Positions 54,847 through 63,947 of a DNA stretch of 64,000 nucleotides are shown piece after piece. Location of the stretch: positions 1-64,000 of the forward strand of contig JAKJHY010000021.1 in assembly GCA_021648845.1 (NCBI GenBank), read 5' to 3'. Every line of letters begins with the position of its first letter. The first letter of the stretch is position 1. Source of the DNA: Mycobacterium sp. MBM. GTDB taxonomy: Bacteria; Actinomycetota; Actinomycetes; Mycobacteriales; Mycobacteriaceae. The notes below the pieces were generated by a model. That model did not search any database. It saw only the letters and a list, made by a program, of their open reading frames with translations, and was not told the DNA's origin. A program made the position numbers and the translations under genes.

Positions 54847-55863
54847 TCAGGCTCCGGCTCCCGAGGCCGCCGCCGCGGCGGCTCCGGTGGCGGCCTCGGC
54901 CGCTCCCAGGCCGGCTTCGGCTGCGCCCGCTGCTGCGGGTGCGGCCGCTGCCGCGGGTGCGGCAGCCGGTGCGGCACTCTTGACCGCGGACATGATCGCC
55001 GGCATCACCATGCCCTTGAGCAGGTCGATCGCCTGGCCGGCGCCGAGTTGTTCGGCGGCGCTGTTGATGGTGCCCAGCAAGCCGCCGCCTCCGGTGGCGG
55101 CCGGCATGGCCAGCGACGGGTCGGCGCCCAGGATCGGGTAGGTGCCCGCCATCGGATCCAGGCCGATCGGCGCGGCGATCGGGACCTCGCCGGGGAATCC
55201 GGTGCCCAGGCCGGGGTCGGTCAGGCCGGGGGTCAGACCGGCCAGGCCCGGATCGGTCAGCGAGCCCGGCGACAAGGAGGCCGGCGATAGCGAGGGCCCC
55301 GCCGCGCCCACCGGCGGAATGCTCAATCCGGGTGTCGTCAGCTCCGGGGTGCTCAGCCCCGGGGCGGTCAGGCCGGGGGTGGTGAGCTCGGGTGTCGTCA
55401 GGCCGGGCGTGGTGAGCCCCGGTGTCGTCAAACCCGGCGTGGTGAGCTCTGGGCTCGTCAGTCCCGGTGTGGTCAGGCCCGGCGAGGTCAGGCCCGGCGA
55501 GGTCAGGCCCGGCGAGGTCAGGCCCGGTGTGGTCAGGCCCGGCGAGGTCAGACTCGGCGAGGTCAGACTCGGCGAGGTCAGGCCAGGGGAGACCAGGGTG
55601 GGGCTGGCCGCCGGCGAACCGGTGAGCAGTCCGGTGGGCATCGGCGGCATGTTGACGCCGAACTGTGACAGCCCCTGCGAGAGCGCATTGAGCAGTTCGC
55701 CGGGCAGATCGGTGATCATGGCGGCGTGGACGAATTCGCGATGCTGGGGCTCGTTGGCCTGCGACATCTCGGAAACGGCGGCAATGGCGACTGGACTTGC
55801 AACGGCCAGGGCGGCGACTGCGCTCATGGCTGTCGAGAGCTTGCGTCGACGTCGGTTCGGCAC
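54847..55863 (-). CDS. erp: exported repetitive protein Erp (PirG)
   Basis: 338 aa, GTG start behind GAGGAG. Signal peptide with the Erp-typical start PNRRRRKLSTAMSAVAALAVASP, N-terminal domain with LPGELLNALSQGLSQFGVNMPPMP (about 54-77), central PGLTS repeats (about 88-182), and an Ala-rich membrane-like C-terminal domain. Erp is a surface virulence factor of M. tuberculosis and affects wall integrity in all mycobacteria; repeats vary between species. In this copy the block is about nineteen five-residue units. Confidence 0.93.
   Translation of the reverse strand: MPNRRRRKLSTAMSAVAALAVASPVAIAAVSEMSQANEPQHREFVHAAMITDLPGELLNALSQGLSQFGVNMPPMPTGLLTGSPAASPTLVSPGLTSPSLTSPSLTSPGLTTPGLTSPGLTSPGLTSPGLTTPGLTSPELTTPGLTTPGLTTPGLTTPELTTPGLTAPGLSTPELTTPGLSIPPVGAAGPSLSPASLSPGSLTDPGLAGLTPGLTDPGLGTGFPGEVPIAAPIGLDPMAGTYPILGADPSLAMPAATGGGGLLGTINSAAEQLGAGQAIDLLKGMVMPAIMSAVKSAAPAAAPAAAAAPAAAGAAEAGLGAAEAATGAAAAAASGAGA
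55318..55602 (-). repeat. 15-bp tandem repeats coding for PGLTS units of Erp
   Basis: About nineteen units, mostly PGLTS, PGLTT, PSLTS, PELTT. DNA copies such as GTCAGGCCCGGCGAG recur exactly several times near 55480-55560 (plus strand). Repeat number is expected to vary and the block is prone to assembly errors. Confidence 0.85.
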
Positions 55864-56099
55864 GGAAGTCTCCTCAATACATGGACTACGTGTTTTCGGG
55901 GGTCTTGCTGAAATGGCGTCGCCAGATTGCGGTTCTCGTGCCTGGGTTTACCGCCGTCTGCCAACGTGTTTGATGGTACTGGTGTGACACATGTGTCTAG
56001 AGTGACGATGCGGAATCGTGAGCTAATTGCGACCTGCCGTCGGCGGGCCACCTCACTCGTTTCGAGCGGGCAGGCCTCGGTCGGATACCCTTGCTGCCG

Positions 56100-57311
56100 A
56101 TGTCCGCTGAATCTCATCGCGCAGATCTGCTTGTCGTCGGCTCCGGATTCTTCGGCCTGACGATCGCCGAGCGCGTGGCCAATGACCTGGGCAAGCGCGT
56201 GCTCGTCGTGGAACGCCGCTCCCATATAGGAGGTAACGCCTACTCCGAACCCGAGCCGGAGACCGGTATCGAGGTACACCGCTACGGCGCCCACCTGTTC
56301 CACACCTCCAACCAGCGGGTCTGGGATTACGTTCGGCGATTCACCGAGTTCACCGGTTACCAGCACCGGGTCTTCGCGCTGCACGGCGGTCAGGCCTACC
56401 AGTTCCCGATGGGGCTGGGGTTGGTGTCACAGTTCTTCGGGCGGTACTTCACCCCGGACGAGGCGCGGGCGCTGATCGCCGAGCAGGCCAGCGAAATCGA
56501 CACCGCGCAGGCGCGCAACCTCGAAGAAAAGGCGATCTCGCTGATCGGACGACCGCTCTACGAGGCCTTCGTCAAGCACTACACGGCCAAGCAGTGGCAG
56601 ACCGACCCGACAGAGCTGCCCGCGGCCGTCATCAGCCGGCTGCCGGTGCGCTACACCTTTGACAACCGGTACTTCAACGACACCTATGAGGGTCTGCCGG
56701 TGCACGGCTATACCGCGTGGCTGCAGAACATGGCCGACCACGACAATATCGAGGTCCGCCTCGACACCGACTGGTTTGCCGTGCGCGATGAGCTGCGGGC
56801 GGCCAACCCGGATGCCCCGGTGGTCTACACCGGACCGTTGGACCGCTATTTCGACTATGTCGACGGACGGCTGGGGTGGCGGACGCTGGACTTCGAGACC
56901 GAGGTGCTCAGCGATTGCGGGGACTTTCAAGGCACCCCCGTGATGAACTACAACGATCCGGACGTGCCGTTCACCCGCATCCACGAGTTCCGGCATTTCC
57001 ATCCCGAACGCGCCTACCCGACCGACAAGACGGTCATCATGCGGGAGTACTCCCGCTTCGCCGATGCCGATGACGAGCCGTACTACCCGATCAACACCGA
57101 CGCCGACCGCGCGCTGCTGGCCGGGTACCGGGACCGGGCCAAGGCCGAGACCGCCGCTGCCAAGGTGCTCTTCGGTGGCCGCCTCGGCACCTACCAGTAC
57201 CTCGATATGCACATGGCAATCGCCAGTGCGCTGAACATGTACGACAACATCCTGGCGCCGCATCTGCGTGACGGTGCGGCCCTGACTGTCCAAGACGAAG
57301 GCAACTCATGA
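56100..57311 (+). CDS. glf: UDP-galactopyranose mutase
   Basis: 403 aa from ATG 56100; a TTG at 56091 would add three residues and resembles the M. tuberculosis start. FAD motif VVGSGFFGLTIAERVAND (about 13-30), then HIGGNAYSE and HRYGAHLFHTSNQRVWDYV (the substrate-binding region). FAD-dependent ring contraction of UDP-galactopyranose to UDP-galactofuranose, needed for the galactan. Overlaps glfT2 by ATGA, so it heads an envelope operon; divergent from erp. Confidence 0.97.
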   Translation: MSAESHRADLLVVGSGFFGLTIAERVANDLGKRVLVVERRSHIGGNAYSEPEPETGIEVHRYGAHLFHTSNQRVWDYVRRFTEFTGYQHRVFALHGGQAYQFPMGLGLVSQFFGRYFTPDEARALIAEQASEIDTAQARNLEEKAISLIGRPLYEAFVKHYTAKQWQTDPTELPAAVISRLPVRYTFDNRYFNDTYEGLPVHGYTAWLQNMADHDNIEVRLDTDWFAVRDELRAANPDAPVVYTGPLDRYFDYVDGRLGWRTLDFETEVLSDCGDFQGTPVMNYNDPDVPFTRIHEFRHFHPERAYPTDKTVIMREYSRFADADDEPYYPINTDADRALLAGYRDRAKAETAAAKVLFGGRLGTYQYLDMHMAIASALNMYDNILAPHLRDGAALTVQDEGNS

Positions 57312-59263
57312 GCGACATCCCGTCCGGAGCACTCGACTCGACGGAGTCCAAAGCGGTGAGCCTGCTGTCGCGGGTCATCCTGCCGCGCCCCGGTGAACCA
57401 CTCGACGTGCGCAAGCTCTACATCGAGGAATCCAGCACCAATGCCCGCCGGGCGCACGCCCCGACCCGCACGTCGCTGGAGATCGGCGCCGAATCGGAGG
57501 TGTCGTTCGCCACCTACTTCAACGCTTTCCCGGCCAGTTACTGGCGACGCTGGTCGATCCTGGAGTCAGTGGTGCTGCGGGTGGAACTGACCGGCACCGC
57601 GCGGGTGGACCTGTACCGCTCCAAGGCCACCGGAGCCCGGATCACCGTCGGCGGCACCGAGGCCGTCGGAGGCGAGGACGGCGGGCCAGGCGTCGTCGAG
57701 TTCGAGGTCGACCTCGCCCCGTTCGAGGACGGTGGCTGGATATGGTTCGACATCACCACCGACACGACCGTGACAGTGCGCAGCGCGGGCTGGTACGCGC
57801 CGGTCGCCGCACCGGGCCGCGCCGACGTGGCCCTCGGCATCCCGACCTTCAACCGACCGTCGGACTGCGTGAACGCGCTGGCCGCCCTGACCGCCGACCC
57901 GCTGGTCGATGCGGTGATCAGCGCGGTCATCGTGTCCGACCAGGGCACCAGTAAGGCCAAGGATCATCCGGGCTTCGCCGCGGCAGCGGCGGCGCTGGGC
58001 GACCGGCTGTCGATCCACAACCAGCCCAACCTGGGCGGCTCCGGTGGATACAGCCGGGTGATGTACGAGGCGCTCAAACACACCGACTGTGAACAGATTC
58101 TGTTCATGGACGACGATATCCGCATCGAGCCGGATTCCATCCTGCGCGCGCTGGCATTCAGCAGGTTCGCCAAAAAGCCGACGCTCGTCGGTGGCCAGAT
58201 GCTCAACCTGCAGGAACCCTCGCACCTACACGTGATGGGTGAGATGGTCGACTCCGAGAACTTCATGTGGACCGGTGCCGTCAACACCGAATACGATCAC
58301 AACTTCGCCAAGTACCCGCTCAACGACGAAGAGCACGAGCGCAGTCGGCTGCTGCACCGTCGCATCGACGTCGACTACAACGGCTGGTGGATGTGCATGA
58401 TCCCGCGGCAGGTCGCCGAGGAGCTGGGTCAACCGCTGCCGCTGTTCATCAAGTGGGACGACTCCGAATACGGACTGCGGGCCGGTGAACACGGCTATCC
58501 GACGGTGACCCTGCCCGGTGCGGCGATCTGGCACATGGCCTGGAGCGACAAGGATGACGCCATCGACTGGCAGGCCTACTTCCACCTGCGCAACAGGTTG
58601 GTCGTCGCGGCGCTGCACTGGGACGGGAAGATCAGCGGACTGATCGCCAGTCACCTCAAAGCGACGCTCAAACACCTTTTGTGCCTTGAATATTCGACCG
58701 TCGCGATCCAGAACAAGGCGATGGACGACTTCCTCGCCGGCCCCGACCACATCTTCTCCATCCTGGAGTCCGCGCTGCCGGAGGTGCGCAAGATGCGCTC
58801 CCAGTTCCCGGATGCGGTGGTGCTGGAGAGCGCGTCGGCACTGCCCGCGCCGTCGGACAAGCGCTGGCGCAGGAAGGTCAACATTCCGACCAATGTGCTG
58901 TCCATCTCGGTTCGACTGATCCGCGGTGTGCTGCATCAGCTTTCCGCTCATGACCCGGTGCACCATGTTAGGCCGCAGATCAACGTCGCGACCCAAGACG
59001 CCCGCTGGTTCTCGCTGTGCAATGTCGACGGTGTGACCGTCACGACGGCCGACGGCCGCGGTGTGGTCTACCGCCAGCGTGACCGCGCGAAGATGTTCGA
59101 ATTGTTGCGGGAGTCCTTGGCCCGGCAGGTGCAGCTGGGTCGAAAGTTCAACAAGATGCGCAAGGTGTACCGCAAGGCACTGCCGCAACTGACCAGCACC
59201 GAGCGCTGGGAAGCCGTGCTGGAACCGGCGGGCTCGGTGCCACCGGCTCTGGAAAAGGCCTGA
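57308..59263 (+). CDS. glfT2: galactofuranosyltransferase GlfT2
   Basis: 651 aa. A beta-sandwich N-terminal domain is followed by a GT-A domain: VALGIPTFNRPSDC (about 177-190), the metal-binding FMDDDIRIEPDS (about 264-275), and WDDSEYGLRAGEHGYP with HMAWSDKDDAIDWQAYFHLRNR further on, the acceptor and catalytic His/Asp. It builds the galactan chain by alternating beta-1,5 and beta-1,6 linkages. Matches M. tuberculosis Rv3808c in length. Start overlaps glf stop. Confidence 0.97.
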   Translation: MSDIPSGALDSTESKAVSLLSRVILPRPGEPLDVRKLYIEESSTNARRAHAPTRTSLEIGAESEVSFATYFNAFPASYWRRWSILESVVLRVELTGTARVDLYRSKATGARITVGGTEAVGGEDGGPGVVEFEVDLAPFEDGGWIWFDITTDTTVTVRSAGWYAPVAAPGRADVALGIPTFNRPSDCVNALAALTADPLVDAVISAVIVSDQGTSKAKDHPGFAAAAAALGDRLSIHNQPNLGGSGGYSRVMYEALKHTDCEQILFMDDDIRIEPDSILRALAFSRFAKKPTLVGGQMLNLQEPSHLHVMGEMVDSENFMWTGAVNTEYDHNFAKYPLNDEEHERSRLLHRRIDVDYNGWWMCMIPRQVAEELGQPLPLFIKWDDSEYGLRAGEHGYPTVTLPGAAIWHMAWSDKDDAIDWQAYFHLRNRLVVAALHWDGKISGLIASHLKATLKHLLCLEYSTVAIQNKAMDDFLAGPDHIFSILESALPEVRKMRSQFPDAVVLESASALPAPSDKRWRRKVNIPTNVLSISVRLIRGVLHQLSAHDPVHHVRPQINVATQDARWFSLCNVDGVTVTTADGRGVVYRQRDRAKMFELLRESLARQVQLGRKFNKMRKVYRKALPQLTSTERWEAVLEPAGSVPPALEKA

Positions 59264-59264
59264 C

Positions 59265-59786
59265 GTGGCAACGGATTTGGCGCCCGAAGAGACGGCGCTG
59301 GTGTTGGTGCAGGCCACGCTGGCCGGCCGCCCCGGTGTGCTGGCGACCGCGCGCACGCTGTCGCACTTCGGTGAGCACAGCGCCGGCTGGGTCGGTGTGG
59401 CCGCGATCGGTGCCGTCGTGGCACCCCGGCAGCGCCGGCAGTGGCTGGCCGTCGGCGCCGGGGCGTTCCTGGCGCATGCGGCCGCCGTGGTGATCAAACG
59501 GATCGTCAAACGACAGCGTCCGCACCATCCGGCGATCGCGGTGAACGTCGGCACGCCCAGCCGGCTGAGCTTCCCGTCGGCGCATGCGACATCGACGACC
59601 GCTGCCGCCATATTGCTGGTGCGGGTCACAGGCACCCGGCTGCCCTTGCTGTTGATCCCGGTGATGGCGCTGTCCCGCCTGGTGCTCGGAGTGCACTACC
59701 CGACCGATGTGCTGACCGGTGTCGCGGTCGGCGCGGCGGTCGCCAAGACCGTCGGCGCAGCCACTCAGAAAGAGGCAGTCCTGTGA
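59265..59786 (+). CDS. PAP2 phosphatase, likely decaprenylphosphoryl-5-phosphoribose phosphatase (Rv3807c homologue)
   Basis: 173 aa, GTG start 1 bp behind glfT2. Three PAP2 signature blocks are visible: KRIVKRQRPHHP (about 79-90), SFPSAHATS (about 104-112) and RLVLGVHYPTDVLTG (about 142-156), with Arg, His and Asp residues of the active site. Several membrane helices. Next to ubiA, its proposed substrate is decaprenylphosphoryl-5-phosphoribose, whose dephosphorylation leads to arabinose donors. Overlaps ubiA by GTGA. Confidence 0.9.
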   Translation: MATDLAPEETALVLVQATLAGRPGVLATARTLSHFGEHSAGWVGVAAIGAVVAPRQRRQWLAVGAGAFLAHAAAVVIKRIVKRQRPHHPAIAVNVGTPSRLSFPSAHATSTTAAAILLVRVTGTRLPLLLIPVMALSRLVLGVHYPTDVLTGVAVGAAVAKTVGAATQKEAVL

Positions 59787-60700
59787 GTGAAGAGCCCGTG
59801 GCCACCGCAGGCCCGCCGAAGAGCCTCGCCGCCGGAATCGTCAAGGCACTGCGGCCGCGGCAGTGGGTGAAGAACGTCCTGGTCTTCGCCGCGCCGGTGG
59901 CGGCGCTCGGGGATGACCGTTACGTCTACGATATCCGCGAAGTACTGGTCAAGGTGCTGATCGCGTTCGTGGTGTTCAGCTTGGCGGCGTCCTCGGTCTA
60001 CCTGGTCAACGATGCGCGTGATGTCGAGGCCGACCGCGCGCACCCCACCAAGCGATTCCGGCCGATCGCCGCCGGGGTGGTGCCGGAGTCGCTGGCCTAC
60101 ACCATGGCCGTGCTGTTGGGCGTTGCCGCACTGGTCATCTCGTGGACGGTGTCACCGAACCTTGCCGCGGTGATCGCCATCTACATCGCCATCCAGTTGG
60201 CCTACTGTTTCGGTCTCAAACACCAGCCCGTCATCGACATCTGCATCGTGTCCTCGGGCTTCTTGATCCGTGCCATCGCCGGTGGTGTCGCCGCCGGTGT
60301 GCCGCTGTCGCAGTGGTTCCTGCTGACCATGGCGTTCGGTTCGTTGTTCATGGCGGCCGGTAAGCGCTATGCCGAGCTGCAGCTCGCCGAGCGCACCGGC
60401 GCCAAGATCCGCAAGTCACTGGAGAGCTACACCAGTTCCTATCTGCGGTTCGTCTGGACGCTGTCGGCCACCGCGCTGGTGCTCTGTTATGGCCTGTGGG
60501 CCTTCGAGCGCGACGGCTCACACGGTTCGTGGTTCGCCATCTCGATGATCCCGTTCACCGTCGCGATCCTGCGGTACGCGGTGGACGTCGACGGCGGGCA
60601 TGCCGGGGAACCAGAGGAGATCGCGCTGGGGGACCGCGTGCTGCAGCTGCTCGCGGTGGCTTGGATCGGGACCGTCTGTGCGGCTGCAATCCTCAGTTGA
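59783..60700 (+). CDS. ubiA: decaprenyl-phosphate phosphoribosyltransferase (DPPR synthase, UbiA)
   Basis: 305 aa from GTG 59783. Nine or so membrane helices. The first Asp motif NDARDVEADRAHPTKRFRP (about 77-95) binds the Mg and phosphoribosyl pyrophosphate, and the second is around YAELQLAERTGAK. It transfers phosphoribose to decaprenyl phosphate, the first dedicated step to DPA, and is an ethambutol-resistance locus in M. tuberculosis. Coupled to the PAP2 gene and to aftB. Confidence 0.96.
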   Translation: MSEEPVATAGPPKSLAAGIVKALRPRQWVKNVLVFAAPVAALGDDRYVYDIREVLVKVLIAFVVFSLAASSVYLVNDARDVEADRAHPTKRFRPIAAGVVPESLAYTMAVLLGVAALVISWTVSPNLAAVIAIYIAIQLAYCFGLKHQPVIDICIVSSGFLIRAIAGGVAAGVPLSQWFLLTMAFGSLFMAAGKRYAELQLAERTGAKIRKSLESYTSSYLRFVWTLSATALVLCYGLWAFERDGSHGSWFAISMIPFTVAILRYAVDVDGGHAGEPEEIALGDRVLQLLAVAWIGTVCAAAILS

Positions 60701-62663
60701 TCGCCTGGGCGCCGCGGTCGCGGCGCGCCTGAGCGACTGGCCGGCCTACCGATACGGCCTGTCGGTCCGGATCAGTCTGTGGCTGTCGGTGCTGGTGGTT
60801 GCCGGGCTGTTCGGCTGGGGGGCCTGGCAGCGCCGCTGGATGGCCGACGACGGGCTGATCGTGTTGCGCACCGTGCGTAATCTGCTGGCCGGTAACGGGC
60901 CGGTGTTCAACGCCGGCGAGCGCGTCGAATCCAACACCTCCACGATGTGGACGTACCTGATCACCGCGGCGAGCTGGCTCGCGGGTCCGCTGCGGCTGGA
61001 GTACGTGACGCTGGCGCTGACGCTCGTTCTCAGCGTGGCCGGCGTGGTGTTCGTGATGCTCGGTGCCGCCCGGCTGTACGCGCCCGGACTGCAGGGCCGG
61101 CGCGCCCTGCTGATGCCGGCGGGTGCGCTGGTCTACATCGCCATCCCACCGGCCCGCGACTTCGCCTCCTCGGGGCTGGAAAACGGTTTGGTGCTGGCCT
61201 ATGTCGGGCTGCTCTGGTGGCTGATGGTGTGCTGGTCGCAGGCGCCCTACACCGAGCGCGGACGGGCCGGCAGATACCTGACCGCCGCGTTGGCCTTCGT
61301 GGCCGGCGTGAGCGTGCTGGTCCGGCCCGAGCTCGCGCTGGTCGGCGGCTTGGCCCTGGTGATGATGGTGCTGTCCGAGCCCACCTGGCGGCGCCGGCTG
61401 CTGATCGTGGCCGTCGGCGGTGCGCTGCCGGTCGCCTACCAGATCTTCCGGATGGGCTACTACGGACTGCTGGTGCCGCAGACCGCCATCGCCAAGGATG
61501 CTTCCGGCGCCAAGTGGACGCAGGGGTTGACCTATCTCGGCAATTTCAACGCGCCGTACCTGTTGTGGATACCGGCGGTGCTGCTGGTGGCGCTCGCGGT
61601 TGTGCTGTCGGTATCGCGCACGCGTCGGTGGGGGACTCGCGCCGAACTCCCCGAGCGGCGGCGAAGCCGACTTCGTGTGGTCCAAAGCCCGACCGCCGTC
61701 GTCGTTTTCATCGTGTTCAGCGGAGCGCTGCAGGCCGTGTACTGGATTCGGCAGGGCGGTGACTTCATGCACGGGCGGGTGCTGTTGACCGCGATCTTCC
61801 TGATGCTGGCCCCGGTGGCGGTGGTGCCGATCGCGATTCCCGACCGCACGAAGTTCAGCGTGCGGACCGGCAATCTGCTGACCGGAGCGACGAGTGTGCT
61901 GTGGCTCGCTGTCGCGGGATGGTCACTGTGGGCGGCCAATTCGCCGGGGATGGGGGATGACGCGACGCGGGTCACCTATACCGGAATCGTCGACGAGCGA
62001 CGGTTCTATGCGCAGGCGACCGGGCATGCGCACCCGCTGACGGCCGCCGATTACCTGGACTATCCGCGGATGCGCGCCGTGCTCGTCGCCTTGCGTAACA
62101 CCCCGGACGGGGCGCTGCTGCTCCCTTCGGGCAACTATGACGTCTGGGATGTCGTCCCGGCCGTTCCCCCGCCGCCGGACAAACCGCGGCCGCCGGGCGA
62201 GAATGGGCCGCACACAGTCTTTTTCACCAATATGGGCATGCTCGGCATGAACGTCGGGCTGGATGTCCGGGTTATCGACCAGATCGGGTTGACCAATCCG
62301 CTGGCCGCGCATACCGCGCGGCTGGAGGACGCCCGCATCGGCCATGACAAGAACCTGTTCCCCGATTGGGCGGTGGCCGAGGGCCCGTTCCTCAAGCAGC
62401 GCCCGTTCATCCCGCCGTATTTGGACGAGGAATGGATCGTCCAGGCCGAGGCGGCACTGAAATGCCCCGATACCGAGGCCAAACTGAACGCGGTGCGCGC
62501 CCCGTTGGGCCCACGCCGGTTCTTGTCCAACTTCGTGCATGCGTTGGATTTCGGCCAGTACCGTATCGACCGGGTACCGGTGTATGAACTGCGCCGATGC
62601 GGTCTTGCGGTACCGCCACCGAAGACGCCGGAGTACACCGGGCTGCCGGCCACCGGGCCGTGA
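60678..62663 (+). CDS. aftB: arabinofuranosyltransferase AftB
   Basis: 661 aa from GTG 60678, inside the ubiA end by 23 bp. GT-C fold: ten or so membrane helices in the first 400 residues, with the catalytic acidic loop RRWMADDGLIVLRTVRNLLAGNGPVFNAGERVESNTSTMWTYL near the N-terminus, and a soluble C-terminal domain. It adds the terminal beta-1,2-arabinofuranose of arabinan using decaprenylphosphoryl-arabinose. Very close to Rv3805c along its length (GMGDDATRV, YAQATGHAHPLTAADYLDYPRM). Confidence 0.95.
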   Translation: MRLQSSVDRLGAAVAARLSDWPAYRYGLSVRISLWLSVLVVAGLFGWGAWQRRWMADDGLIVLRTVRNLLAGNGPVFNAGERVESNTSTMWTYLITAASWLAGPLRLEYVTLALTLVLSVAGVVFVMLGAARLYAPGLQGRRALLMPAGALVYIAIPPARDFASSGLENGLVLAYVGLLWWLMVCWSQAPYTERGRAGRYLTAALAFVAGVSVLVRPELALVGGLALVMMVLSEPTWRRRLLIVAVGGALPVAYQIFRMGYYGLLVPQTAIAKDASGAKWTQGLTYLGNFNAPYLLWIPAVLLVALAVVLSVSRTRRWGTRAELPERRRSRLRVVQSPTAVVVFIVFSGALQAVYWIRQGGDFMHGRVLLTAIFLMLAPVAVVPIAIPDRTKFSVRTGNLLTGATSVLWLAVAGWSLWAANSPGMGDDATRVTYTGIVDERRFYAQATGHAHPLTAADYLDYPRMRAVLVALRNTPDGALLLPSGNYDVWDVVPAVPPPPDKPRPPGENGPHTVFFTNMGMLGMNVGLDVRVIDQIGLTNPLAAHTARLEDARIGHDKNLFPDWAVAEGPFLKQRPFIPPYLDEEWIVQAEAALKCPDTEAKLNAVRAPLGPRRFLSNFVHALDFGQYRIDRVPVYELRRCGLAVPPPKTPEYTGLPATGP

Positions 62664-62809
62664 GCAACGTCACGGTGGTTTTGCGACCGCGGTAACGGCG
62701 CGGTTATGTTGTGGCGATACACAAGCGTGGCCACCGATGCCCGCCGCGGAATCTCCGCGTGGCAAAGCGCTACATCGCGTTGCCTATGAGATGGACGGAT
62801 AGACAACAC

Positions 62810-63841
62810 ATGCGTAGAACTCTTGGTGTGGTCGCTCGGCGACTACTGCAGGCCACGGTCGCGGCGATCGTGGCCGCCGCGACGATCGTGGTGACCCCGG
62901 CGCCCACCGCGGGTGCCTTCTCCCGGGAGGGCCTGCCGGTCGAGTACCTCGATGTGTTCTCTGCCGCGATGAATCGCAATATCAGGGTGCAGTTCCAGCC
63001 CGGAGGTGCTCCGGCGCCGACATCTCAGCCCGGAGGCGCTCCGGCGCCGACATCTCAGCCCGGCGGTGCCAACGCTGTCTACCTCCTCGACGGGCTGCGC
63101 GCCCAGGACGACTACAGCGGCTGGGATATCAACACCGCGGCGTTCGAATGGTTCTACGACTCCGGTGTCTCGGTCGTCATGCCGGTCGGCGGACAGTCCA
63201 GCTTCTACAGTGACTGGTACTCGCCGTCCAGCTTCAACAACCAGGCCTACACCTACAAATGGGAAACCTTCCTCAGCAACGAATTACCGCAATGGCTGGC
63301 GGCCAACCGGCAGATCTCGCCCACCGGCAACGGTGTGGTCGGGTTGTCCATGTCAGGTGGTGCGGCGCTGGTGCTGGCCGCCTACCATCCCGCCCAGTTC
63401 AGTTATGCCGCTTCGCTATCGGGGTTCCTCAACCCGTCGACACCGTTCATGAAACAGGCGATCCGGGTGGCCATGCTCGATGCCGGTGGTTACAACGTGG
63501 ACAACATGTGGGGACCGCCGTGGGATCCGGCGTGGAAGCGCAACGACCCCGTCGAACAGGTCGGAAAGCTGGTGGCGGCTGGCACTCGGCTGTGGATCTA
63601 CTGTGCGCCAGGAGGTTCCACGGCATTGGACGAAAATGCCGATCCTGGACAGAAATTCAACGCCGACAGTCTGGAGGGCCTGGCCATCGGCAGTAACAAG
63701 AAGTTCCAGGACCGATACACCGCCGCCGGCGGACGCAACGCCACGTTCAACTTCCCGTCGGCAGGCAACCATTCCTGGGCCTACTGGGGAGCTCAATTGC
63801 AAGCGCTGAAGCCCGATCTGATCGCCACGCTCAATCGCTGA
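62810..63841 (+). CDS. antigen 85 family mycolyltransferase with a repeat insertion
   Basis: 343 aa from ATG 62810 (ATG 62786 is possible). Signal peptide ends TAGA before FSREGLPVEYL, the Ag85 mature start. Catalytic triad: Ser180 in GLSMSG, Glu289 in SLEG, His321 in GNHSW. It lies where M. tuberculosis has fbpA, but it lacks the disulfide Cys pair in the WYSPSSFNNQAYTYKWETF loop and reads YAASLSGFLNPS like Ag85C. Between QFQ and the conserved YLLDGLRAQDD, two copies of PGGAPAPTSQ (about 64-83) are inserted. Makes trehalose dimycolate and mycolates the arabinan. Confidence 0.92.
   Translation: MRRTLGVVARRLLQATVAAIVAAATIVVTPAPTAGAFSREGLPVEYLDVFSAAMNRNIRVQFQPGGAPAPTSQPGGAPAPTSQPGGANAVYLLDGLRAQDDYSGWDINTAAFEWFYDSGVSVVMPVGGQSSFYSDWYSPSSFNNQAYTYKWETFLSNELPQWLAANRQISPTGNGVVGLSMSGGAALVLAAYHPAQFSYAASLSGFLNPSTPFMKQAIRVAMLDAGGYNVDNMWGPPWDPAWKRNDPVEQVGKLVAAGTRLWIYCAPGGSTALDENADPGQKFNADSLEGLAIGSNKKFQDRYTAAGGRNATFNFPSAGNHSWAYWGAQLQALKPDLIATLNR
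62996..63055 (+). repeat. 30-bp in-frame tandem repeat inside the Ag85 gene
   Basis: Copies 62996-63025 and 63026-63055 (each CAGCCCGGAGG then TGCTCC/CGCTCC and GGCGCCGACATCT) differ by one base and are followed by a partial third, CAGCCCGG. They encode QPGGAPAPTS twice. Confidence 0.9.
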
Positions 63842-63907
63842 GCCGTGGACCTGGCACTATCGCCTCAGAGAGAGAAGTCCCCCGATGTTGTGGTTGACTA
63901 CACGGGC

Positions 63908-63927
63908 GCGGGCCGACTCCGGCCCGC
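63908..63927 (+). terminator. hairpin between the two Ag85 genes
   Basis: GCGGGCCG (63908-63915), loop ACTC, CGGCCCGC (63920-63927), followed by CTGTCTT. It ends 20 bp before the next ATG, so it may also act as a leader structure. Confidence 0.55.
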
Positions 63928-63947
63928 CTGTCTTGGATTGGGAATAA

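Noticed and set aside
55335..55615. Direct repeats at 55.3-55.6 kb as a CRISPR array
   Set aside because: Repeats are 15 bp, contiguous and in frame inside erp, with no spacers and no cas genes.
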